A stretch of 64,000 nt of DNA. It comes from Wolfiporia cocos. Lineage: Eukaryota; Basidiomycota; Agaricomycetes; Polyporales; Phaeolaceae. The translations under genes were made by a program, and so were the position numbers. The DNA is taken from assembly GCA_029448655.1 (NCBI GenBank), contig JACCLO010000013.1:372001-436000 (forward strand), read 5' to 3'. The notes below the pieces were generated by a model that saw nothing but the letters and a program-made list of their open reading frames with translations, ran no database searches and was not told the origin of the DNA. Of the stretch, positions 42,178 to 52,223 are shown one piece after another (positions within the stretch are counted from its first letter, which is position 1; each line of letters begins with the position of its first letter).

Positions 42178-44063
42178 CTAAGCACTCTTCTTCACGCGCC
42201 CCACACGCGTAGCCCTCGATCCGGATTCTCCAGAAGTACGTGTGGTCGCCCTTTTCTTTGACTTCCTTGCAGCTTCCGCAGCGGACTGCGATGTCGGGTC
42301 CCCATACGCCTGCTCCGAGACATTCGCGTTCAGCGCTACCGAAAATGCTTGAGTGGTGCTTTGAGTGAAACCTTGTATTGTATTTACAGGAGTCTGAAGA
42401 AGAATGAGCGAGGACGTATTATACAGAACAGATGTCACTTGCCGATGACGACGCAGCATCTGCACGGTCAGGATTGGGCGCAGGACGAACTATTCGTAAT
42501 GTGCGCATAGCCAGACAAAGTGTTACAGAGGATTACGAATATATGCGAAGGTAGTTAGCATAATATCTGACTACGCGAAGAGAGATCACATACCGTTCTC
42601 GACTAAAACATTTTGACCATCCAATTTCTCCAGCTCGGCGTCCAGTCCATCATAGTTCTCGTTCTGGTTGTGAGACTGCACTGACATTGTCTTACGAGCT
42701 GGTACGCCGAGAAAAATAATCTCGTTATAGAAGTCAAATATTGCGTCTCGCGAGTCTGGGCCCATCACCATAAGCTTGCGCTTGTATTTTTCAAAATCGG
42801 CCTGATAGCAGATGCCGGTTTGCCTTCCTGTAGGAGAGAGATGTTCGTCGTACGCGAACAAAAATCGGATCTATCGGAATTAGATTGAGCAGCGGAAAGA
42901 TCAGATAATGAACAACATCTACTTACTAGCACACAACCGAATGCAATTAAGCTCGCATTGACTTTTGTAATTTCCCACTTGTCTCCTGTTCTGGCAGGTC
43001 CCGGCTTTCTATTGTTTGAAAGGAATGACGAACGGCCAAAGAGAAATGCCTTTATAACCTGTAATAACGTCAGATAGTTGTTAAAGACCCACACAGCGAC
43101 TTACCTTGGCAATATCCTCATTGAAAAACATGTCGGAAGACCTGGGTTGAGCCCGATGGTTCGGCGCGAAGAGTATCGGAGGGCACACTGGAAATTTGGG
43201 ATCGTCCAAGTTAAACTTGAGTAGCTTTTGCATGTCGGGCGAGTTGCGCCTGGCTTCGGCTTTTGATACCTGGAATATTCCCTCATCGAGATTCGGGAAT
43301 ATCAGGTTAACGCATTTACGGACGGAATTCAGTGCCGTTCCTCGCGCGCCGTTGACACCAGTGCTGAACTGAACATTGTCAATTCAATAGTTCGATAATT
43401 CAATTCCTGGTACTTGGACTTACATGTTCCCAGAACATCTTGCTGTCGCGCTTCACGTAGGGGTGAAGCTCTGCAGGCAAAATGTCGTACATAGCGGCTG
43501 CACGCGCTGTCAGAGGACCATCCTTCGAGGCGAACTGTTCTGGGTCGTCAGGATTGACTTTCGGGCGAGAAGTGTACTTCATAATGTCTCTCGCAATCCA
43601 GGGAGATATTGAGAGCGCAAAAAGCCTTCCTCGAGAACGAATTTGGCGCTCCACTGACTGTGATAATACCTGGTGGCGCCCAATGCTGCCCCCGCCTTTG
43701 ATCTTTCCTTTCGTCGTAGCCTTCAGTGTGGCATTTTCCGTTCTGAGCTGGCGCTGAGATTGTTGCAGCTCAGTAAACTTCAGCTGCATCGTACGGTATG
43801 CCTTATAATATAATCGTGATAAAATGTCATTTATCAAACGGCTTTTGGTTGAAACATACCTCTCGTAAGTCGCTGATAGGCGCGTCCTCGTCTGGACCTG
43901 GAAAGGCGCGCTCTTCAGCACTGCTATTATTCTCGTCATCCTCCAGATCTGAGTCGTCTTCATCGACAAACACGAGATTGTCTGAATCCTCTTCATCGTC
44001 ATCGCGTGGACGATTGGGGCCAGTGCGCCCGCGATCTACTGCGACAGGTACGTGGAAGGGCAT
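42178..44063 (-). CDS. DUF6698-like agaricomycete protein
   Basis: Exons on the minus strand: 43860-44063, 43424-43801, 43105-43368, 42927-43058 and 42594-42870, each joined in phase, then a 3' part within 42178-42400 whose junction I could not settle. The N-terminus is very acidic (DDDEEDSDNLVFVDEDDSD). A conserved-looking core follows: RGRLFALSISPWI, MYDILPAELHPYV, GARGTALNSVRKCVNLIFP, PPILFAPNH, IAKVIKAFLFGRSSF, then IRFLFAYDEHLSPTG and YKRKLMVMG. These match my memory of the uncharacterised DUF6698 family, common in mushroom genomes and often near mobile DNA. The C-terminus is basic (KKRATTRTSG). No function is known. It lies between the two giant palindromes. Confidence 0.6.
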
Positions 44064-44551
44064 AGTTTGGGCCTCGAAAAAAAGTTGGAGGGATTAAGTG
44101 AAAGCTCCGTACGACCGGAAATTTATCTAGTAGGATCACGTCATCTCATCGATCGGCAGAAATGGTACATCCGTTACTACATCAGGAACCGTTACTAGTC
44201 TAAGTGGCTGAAATAAATTCCGGTATAATGTTTCACTATAGGTTTTCCAGTAACAAGAGCGGTACATATCTAATGGGATAGATAGTTGCTTGGGAATATA
44301 AACTACGTAACGCTATTACTGCGAGAGAGAAGCTAAAGGAGCGAGCGTGGCCGAGAAAAACACGACAGCCGCGAGCGTTGACTAATATGGAAGGTCAGCC
44401 ACCGACGCGTCTGGGCGACTCGCGTCTTCCGACTTCTGTACTTCCAGCCATTCTGATACTTTGGTGTCTCTGAATAGCTGTTTCTATAATCGGCTCGTTA
44501 CTTATTATGGCGATGACGCCACCATGTGAATGGAGGGAAATACATTATCTT

Positions 44552-44743
44552 CTCGCAGAGGCAGCAGCGCCATACGGTATGGAATCGTTCGACAACGTCC
44601 TCAAACCGCTGTGGGTCGGTATTCGTCTGCACCGTGGCAATAGTCTTGCGGAATTCTTGAAGGCAATTGGTTTCATCCTGCCGCTTATGGACCCCGAGTA
44701 CGCCTCGTACTATATTAAGGAGGTCACGATCATCCTCATCCGC
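44552..44743 (+). pseudogene. Captured fragment of splicing factor SF3B1/Hsh155
   Basis: 64 codons starting [20 protein letters not shown] and containing [24 protein letters not shown] and LILIR-like IILIR align without gaps to SF3B1 HEAT repeats, directly after the segment that carries the human K700 hotspot (positions from memory). SF3B1 is the ~1300-residue core of the U2 snRNP SF3b complex; nothing before or after this stretch resembles it, so this is an isolated piece. It begins right after a CTTCTCGCAG acceptor-like string and ends close to the repeat at 44768, suggesting capture by, or next to, a mobile element. Confidence 0.75.
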
Positions 44744-44767
44744 GGGCATGCACCTATTTCTTGCTCC

Positions 44768-44864
44768 GCATTTTGTCTCTCGCTCGAGCTTATTCCATTT
44801 CTTGAGTGTATCTAGCAAATATAGCATAGATTATAGCTATCAGGCAATGAGCGAGAAATATGTA
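44768..44864 (+). repeat. Diverged third copy of the palindrome arm
   Basis: Shares GCATTTTGTCTCTCGCTCGAGC, an ATTCTTGAGTGT-like word and GAGCGAGAAATATGTA with 44923-45014 inside the left arm of the large palindrome, but with substitutions such as CTAGCAAATATAGC. It abuts the perfect arm directly. Confidence 0.75.
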
Positions 44865-45279
44865 TTGGGAAGGCAAGCCACTACGCTGGTAGGACATGTG
44901 ATTGCTACGACTTCCGAAAGCACATTTTGTCTCTCGCTCGAGCTCATTCTGATTCTTGAGTGTCTCTATCCAATATAGTATAGAGGATAGCTAGGCTATG
45001 AGCGAGAAATATGTAGTTTATTAATCCAGATTTGGGACGTTTGTGATGTATTACATGTATGATGATGTAATACATCACAAACGTCCCATGTAATACATCA
45101 CAAACGTCCCAAATCTGGATTAATAAACTACATATTTCTCGCTCATAGCCTAGCTATCCTCTATACTATATTGGATAGAGACACTCAAGAATCAGAATGA
45201 GCTCGAGCGAGAGACAAAATGTGCTTTCGGAAGTCGTAGCAATCACATGTCCTACCAGCGTAGTGGCTTGCCTTCCCAA
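44865..45279. repeat. Perfect 415-bp palindrome (192-bp arms, 31-nt spacer)
   Basis: 44865-45056 is the reverse complement of 45088-45279 with no mismatch seen. The 31-nt spacer contains a further copy of the inner-arm word TGTAATACATCACAAACGTCCC, so the inner end is itself tandemly repeated and the hairpin can pair in two registers. Outer ends are TTGGGAAGGCAAGCC / GGCTTGCCTTCCCAA. Not coding. Confidence 0.93.
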
Positions 45280-45406
45280 ATATAGTAACTACACAAGCGC
45301 TTGCATCAGCGCTCCGAGCTAGATCCAGCGCTCCGACTAGCGCTTACCCTAGCGGTCTGCAGCAGTCTCATTCTCGTTTCCCTGCCAGTATTCTACTTTC
45401 CTCGAC

Positions 45407-45772
45407 ATGGAACAATACATGCCTCATGTACCCCCAGAATTTTAGTTTGAGGCTATTGATATATCGTCGAAGACAGCATCTCCCGACGAAATTCTAGCCT
45501 ATCTGACGTATTTCATTAATTCCTCCCGCGCCCTCGTGAACGAATCCCAAGGACTGGATGTGCTGGAGATCAAGAATTTCGGAGATAATCAGAATGTTTC
45601 ATGTGAAACTGCCTCTAAGATGCTACAGCACTTCCTTGCTGCAGCGCGACGGGCTCTTCGACTCTCAATGGTTCTGATGTCTGACATCTCGGAGAGTCAT
45701 CCTTCTGGTAACCTACCCTGTGCCAACAATTCCATGTCCACAGCCCTGCTTGAGCTAGACAGCTTAATTTAG
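45407..45772 (+). pseudogene. Broken unidentified ORF
   Basis: An ATG at 45407 opens MEQYMPHVPPEF, then an in-frame TAG, then a further ~107 codons including SPDEILAYLTYFINSSRALV and ETASKMLQHFLAAARRALRL to a stop at 45772. The continuity across the stop suggests a decayed gene or transposon ORF. Family not recognised. Confidence 0.4.
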
Positions 45773-48008
45773 CTCATAATGCATGAATTATGCACCGAGA
45801 CATCCAACAGCCACGGCACTGAAATTTCTGTCGCGTTCGGGGCAATGTAAGTTTATTTCCTTTTTGATTGGCATCAATCATTACGGAGTTTATCGCAAGA
45901 CCCAAAGAGCTGCTGGACAGCTCTCAGAAGAAGAGAGGAAAGAATAGTAAGTCCTTAAAACGATGTACACAGTGTGGGGCGTGGAAGGTGGGCGACAGAG
46001 ATAGTGAGGCAGAAGGTACGCCGAATAGCGCATTTGTGATACCATCTCATTCGTAAATAACGTACAGAGGTTATGCGATTAGCATTGACTGGCTCCAGAT
46101 GTACGAATAAGCGCACAAGACCCAACAGCATCGACCAATGGCTTGATGCAGGGGCGCAACGGGAGAAATAGATGAAACTCAATGGTTTATACGCGCAGAG
46201 CCACTTCCTCAACTTCTCGCACCTTCTCGAGTTCAAACACTATTACGTCGTTGATTCGTTATCGATTCTAGTACTATGAATATTTTTGAAGCTCGCTCAC
46301 GATAGCGGAGATCTAGTACTACGTCGACTTGGTGCAATTTCTTGCCTTCTATAGGAAAGTACCTCTTTGCACGATGTACCAAGTTCTGGGTGTTTGAACG
46401 CTGCAATAGCATTTAATAGATATGTTTAATCATGAACCTGCCATTTGTGATATTTCTATACTGCGCGACGCAATTCAAAAGACATGACTTGTTGTGCACT
46501 GACGAGGATTCGATCAGTCACGTGATGTTGATCGCGTTGTGGCAACTCTACTTTGTATGTCGATTTGACGCTACCAGCTGTCGAATCACTCGCTCTTGCG
46601 GTCTCCTCTCAGACAGAAGTGCCTGATGGCACTTATATACTTCACATATGTATGTCCCGGTTACTATCAACTGACGTTTGAGCCCGGATTCTACTGATGG
46701 CTATGTGGAGCTGCTGAGAGCTGTATTCATGCTACTGACGATTGACTAGAGGAGATGCAGAGCTAAGAAGTTGTTAAAAAATACATATATGAGTGTTTTA
46801 CTTTGAGATCAAGATATTCAATGTGGAATATATGACATAAAATTGGATATGTACTACACAGTAAGGTGCTGCAGTGACCCCAGGGAGACAAAATAGTAGA
46901 GGTTCTGATTCAAAGTACCTCTATATATTCCTGCCTCTATCTATAGTAGTACATGTAAGTAGTATCTCACAATATTTTCATGATTTTATTATGGATCATT
47001 ATTGAGTAAAAAACAACTCAACTCGATGGTGTCCAAAATACATACCTGTTTCAAAATATTCATGGAGCAGTATCGGGTTATATCGGGAGGGCGTTCTACT
47101 GGAATAGTCTTTGATATGATATATTACTTATGTACGAATATTATGACAATATAATACCGAGGAGATCTTACGTGGTGCACGAGACAAGAGCATAGGTCGG
47201 TCTCAACACTGACTTTCTCGGTGCTTTCCTTCATTACGAGCTCTATAGTGACAGACATGGTACAGTAGTCTCAACTAGATCTAATTAACATCCTATGCTA
47301 CGTGTAACTAGAACGCCATAATTGTTTTGGATGTGTGGCTGCAGTTAGAGGCAGCACAAGCCGGATGATGTCGAAATCTGCTTCAGCCACAGCAGCCACC
47401 GAGACGAAGGTTTAGGGTTTCGTTAGGGTCTCGGGGTTTGAATCTTGCTGTTTAGGGGTTAAGCGCGCAATGATGTGACGGATATGGCAATTGCTACAGC
47501 TCGGTGGCGCCAGTGCTGTGAGTAGCGCTCGAGTAGCGTCCCTGCACATATTGTAATGTTCGTCATGGTCGCTATCTGTTCTCGGATCGCCTCATCTACG
47601 CATTATCTTGCGCGTTGCAGAACTGTACTCACTTGTATTATGCTACTATACATCGCTTGGTCACATTTCGTAGCGTTGTATCACAAAGATGTAGAGGCCG
47701 TGCATGGCCCTAGCTGATTCGTGAATTAAATAATAGCAGCGCGTTCGGGCGCCATCCACGACTCATTGATACACTATTCAGCTTAATGCAGACCCGTAAT
47801 CATATTACCACGACGTGACGCGATTGAAACACGATTGCCGTAGTTGGCGCTTGCAATTCCGAGCGCGATCACGTTGCTGAACACCGTTTAATTCCTTCGG
47901 TACGCATCGCTTTCTCGCACCTATCAAAGCACTTTCTATATAGTTTGTATTACTATAATTTGTAATCATACACATCATAGTATCATACCACCAATTGCTG
48001 GCGAGATT
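45773..48008. other. AT-rich spacer, no gene
   Basis: About 2.2 kb. A 62-codon frame at 45868-46056 (with KRCTQCGAWKVGD) may belong to the same decayed element as the broken ORF before it. The 46750-47200 part is very AT-rich. Three TTAGGG words occur at 47412-47457. The right end may include the terminal region of the Plavaka-type element, but no terminal inverted repeat could be assigned. Confidence 0.45.
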
Positions 48009-51000
48009 CTATAGTTGAACTCCTGTGACGAGAGATTTCAAACGTAGAAACATGTCTGCATCTATGACATCAACTATCAAGTACTCATCGCTATGCTCAT
48101 AATCAGGGACTACGTATGCACCCCGGATAATGGAATGTAGAGGCACAATTTCGTACGGAACGCGTGAATTGGATTTTACGCGATAAAGGCCAAGGTCGCG
48201 GTCCTTTGAACGCTCAATTCCTGTTCGTCCATCCAAGGGTTTAATCAACGCCAATGGATATAGGATGTCTTTTGTATCAGCTGCAGGTAATACATGAGAT
48301 GGGCAGTCGTCATATATCGTAACCACACACCATTTTCAGCACGGCTGTCAATGACATTCTTCACCAAGTACGTGAAGACAGAAATGAGCTGCGCAAAAAT
48401 GGGTCGCTCCGTGGTTTTGATTAGGACATGATCATATCGAGGTCTTCCGTGAAAGTTGGGGTTGCATCGCAGCAAATCGGTAGCCATCTTCCACGTCTCG
48501 CAAGATTCATAGTTGACTTTGAGAAGGCGATATTCCGTAATCTACAATTTCGTCAATTGGTGATGTTCATATGCAAAAAAGACATACCATATCAAGAGCT
48601 GAGATCTTGACTGAAGGATTCTGAAATCTGAGACCATTGGATGCGAGAAATTTCCCAAGAAAATCCCCAAGGTGTTTGTGGAAATTAGTAAATACGGCCG
48701 GGGCATTGGGGTCCTCTCGAAGTGCGGAAATCTTGATAGGCTTTTTTGGAGAACCAAGACTTATATGACCTGATCCGAATAAAGTACTACATGAGTCTTC
48801 GTCAGCAATTTCTTCAGATTCATTCTTCATGTGGTCATTGTACGCATCAAAATCCTCAATGCGCGAGCGAATGAGCGATGCAACGCGATTATTGTGATTG
48901 ATGGTAAGAATCTGTCGAGTATTTGAGACGTTTCAATACGTGAGTAAGACAATTTGATATATACCTGGCTAGCGATGTTTTTGTAATTCGTTTGCTGGTA
49001 TGATTTCTTCACTGAGCGATGCATCTTTTCACTAGGCTTCGTATTGTAGTTTCTGGTGACACCCTTGGCCTCGATGTCTTGAAATGCATGTTGATGGGAA
49101 TGCGCTTTGATAAAATTCCAGTTCTTGTCACCATCTCCCATTTTTCTCGAATATTCCTAGCGATGCAACTACATTAGTTTAATGCTTGCTGAATGCTGGA
49201 TAGACTTACTTCGATAAGCTTTGGAAGTCGATATAACTCCTCCCGTCCCATTGTCAGTCGTCCTGTGGTATGAACTTCGAACGACAAGTACATGTCTAGT
49301 ACAAGATAGCTGCGCAAACAGCGTAGCAAGACATAACTGGCAGACCCAGGTCTTGTAGCGAGGACGTTGTGAGTAGCAAAAATAACAATCTGAGTCAAAT
49401 AAGTTTGTCGTTATTGAATTAGAAAGGTAATGGACACTACCTTTGACAAATCCTCGAGTTTGCTGCCGTCTGTAAAGTTGATATTCATGATCTGGTCAAA
49501 ATGATTAAAGCCGCGCCATCGCGGCATCTGGAGGACCCTGTGCACAGGTGAGTAAAAATATTTGAGATATTGCATGCTAGCCCACTGAGTATCAACCATG
49601 GTTCCTGCATTACGTCCAAGATCATTCACATGTTGCTTAATCTTTGACCACAGGTGGTCGCCAAATAGCCCAATGTGGTGAGCATGTAGCCTATCAAATG
49701 ACAGAGCCCTGTGTACATCAGTATTTGCTATCTTCCAAAATGAGTTCTAAGCAGAATCAGTGAGATGCTATAAAACATGAGGATAGACAGATACCTTGAT
49801 AGGACGAAGCCCGAGTGGCTTCAAGATGGCCTCTTGTTCAGCCGCCGTGCCCATAGCTCTGGCGCGTTCCACAAGCGCTTTAGTATCAGTCGATGTACGA
49901 AGCGGATACTCCACACTTGTATCCGCGAGCTGCGAACTAGGTACTAAGCATATTGGACAAGGACAATTACCCTTCAGTCCTCGTATCAGAGCCATAAGGC
50001 ATCTAGGTATTTAATTTGAGTTAATCGAAATGCAGACTCAATTTGGAACGTACTGTTCCTCATAGTCCGCAGAAAGAATTAAGATGAACACGAATAGCCA
50101 TCTCACAATGTCGTCTGCGCACTTCACATCATATCCTTCTTTCGAATGGAGTGCAACATCCTCCATGAATACCAAAAATCCCTTATGGTAGAGGACGCGC
50201 TTGAAATTCGTGAAGCCTGTTTTGCCATCCTCTGCGGAGTCATTATCCACCTTGAAGAATGATGAGGATATAAATTCAGATTAGATATACATACTTACAA
50301 TCGGCAGCCAACCAACCACACACCCGCCACCTACCCCCTCACTGTTGCGGATCTCAGTGGGGAGATGAGCCACTCGAGCGATGACCGGGTATCCTTTCTG
50401 CGTTCCGAATGACGATAGTTTCGTCTTGTCCGCATAAATGATAAGGCCGAACGCCGTCGCTCCGGCAGGAACCTGAGACTGAAAGGAGTCAAGACTCGAA
50501 AACAAAAGCATTGAAGATATGTTTACCTGTACTTCCCAGAGTCTATCTCCCGTCCATGGTTCATGATAAAATCTCTCCCATTCGGATCCGGTGTGTCTGT
50601 AGAGCCGGGTTGGTGTCCAATTCCAATGCTTCGATAGTGCAGGATTCTGTAATAGGTCAAGTACCCATGCCCAAACATCACGTCCATAGACATCGAAGCT
50701 ACGTTCTTCCTGTTTGTAAGGTACTGATATGGTATGCTTCACAAACTATTCAACATGGTCAATATATTACCGCAGAATATCGAGATTTGATTCTTACAGG
50801 AGTCAACTGGTTTGACGCCGCATTCCAGATCTCGTGCAACTGAGCTTCGCTCGTCAGCGAGAATTTCGTCTGCCCCGAAGCGACTGCATTAATCAATTTG
50901 ATTAAGGAATCAATTTCCTTTTTCTTGAGAGATGACTGCAGCACGATCTCTGCGAATTCAAAGTCTGCGCGGGTCTCAAATGGCTCCCATGGCGTCTTTG

Positions 51001-51776
51001 ATTTTGGCGACTTCGGGGGTTCGTCATCTTCTTTTCCGTAGTCATCGAAGGCTTGTACGCGACTTGGAATGTAGCTAGTCGGATGATATTGGGTCATAAT
51101 ATCATCCTTGTTTGGTTGCCACTCTGGTGTTTCTGCGGGCTCTTCAAAAAATGATTAACTTCAACTTCAAGCGAACGTCTATAAAGTCAGGATAAATCAC
51201 CTTGTATGACAACGTCGTCATATACTTGCCCTGGAGAGTCTTCCAACTCTCTATTCAAACGTGTATCTATCCGAAACATTTTGTTAGACATGTCAGCCAA
51301 TGTGCATAATTTGATTGTGACCGACCAATGGTAGGATGTTCCCCGGAACTTGAGGTGACTGGTAGATGTCAAGGTCAGTAGGTAATTCACTGATGAGCCA
51401 TCCAAGAGGACTGAAATACAAGCTGATAGTCTACCTGGAAGATTTATACTTACTGCATTCGGCCTGAGTCCTGACACCGAGGTAAGTTGGCGGAGGTGCT
51501 ACAGTTCGGGGATGGGAATTTGTGACTGGTTGCAAGTCTTAAGAAACAGTAGACGCAGACATGATTCTAAATAAACGTACTGTTTGAAGTTGAAGGAGCA
51601 TCTATGTCTTCCTGTCGGAGCCGAGCGGCTAGTTCTCGCTCTGCTACTTCCTGTCTGCATTTTCTCATATGGCTGCCTCGGCCGCGAGTCTTGAAAACCC
51701 CATTGCATATATCACAAGTAAATTCACCGAGAGAAAGCCAACGTCCGAGAGGGTTTGGCCCTTGTTCCCTAGGCAT
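48009..51776 (-). CDS. Plavaka-type DNA transposase
   Basis: Many-exon minus-strand gene from the ATG at 51776 to the stop at 48009. In order it encodes an N-terminal zinc finger (CDICNGVFKTRGRGSHMRKC); a PWEPFETRADFEFAEIVL block (about 51000); the DVWAWVLDLLQNP region, then WERFYHEPWTGDRLW and LIIYADKTKLSSFGTQKGYP (50280-50740); GNCPCPICLVP (49950); HRALSFDRLHAHHIGLFGDH (49700); KGVTRNYNTKPSEKMHRSVK (49050); and a tail ending YLIVDVIDADMFLRLKSL. These blocks follow the plan of Plavaka transposases, a CACTA-related family of mushroom genomes. Each piece is open and bounded by plausible introns, so the gene may be intact; exact exon borders were not all resolved. Confidence 0.75.
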
Positions 51777-52223
51777 AATGACTTAGGAGCTCTAGGCAAG
51801 CAGATACTCTTGGGTCACGTAGTGCAATAATTTGCTGTTCGCGCCCGATCGCGACTCAGATTGCAACACCCGATCCCGATCGTGTTGCAAGACCGTTCCA
51901 ACCACGTGATCATAGATTTAGAAGGTCTTGGCAATCGTGCGTCATGATTGCAATTATCCCACGCGGTACCTCAATTGGAATTATTTGCTTATATTATAAC
52001 TTAATTACAATTGGAGACGGCTAGTTCCAACCCGGTTTCAATCGGCCCGCGTTGCAACGTTCCTCGGATTTTTCCGACACGTATCTTTGATCATGATATG
52101 ATAATCATGAGGTACATGAACTAATACTAGCGCGCGTATATGGTTCCAGGTATATGTATGGAGTTGTGGAAGCTCCTGGTCCCGTACTCATGGTCAAATC
52201 TGCTCTAGCACTTGTGAGAGAAC
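51777..52223. other. Flank between the transposase and the DUF6533 gene
   Basis: Includes a stretch (51840-52080) with repeated TTGCAA / CAATTGGAATTA words like those at 29760-30130, perhaps the subterminal region of the Plavaka-type element. The last ~140 bp are the promoter side of the DUF6533 gene. Confidence 0.4.

Noticed and set aside
46750..47200. Very AT-rich stretch considered as centromere or origin
   Set aside because: Too short and without repeats or motifs that would support either.
47412..47457. Three TTAGGG words (possible interstitial telomere repeat)
   Set aside because: They are not in tandem and are separated by unrelated bases, so chance or very old decay is as likely.
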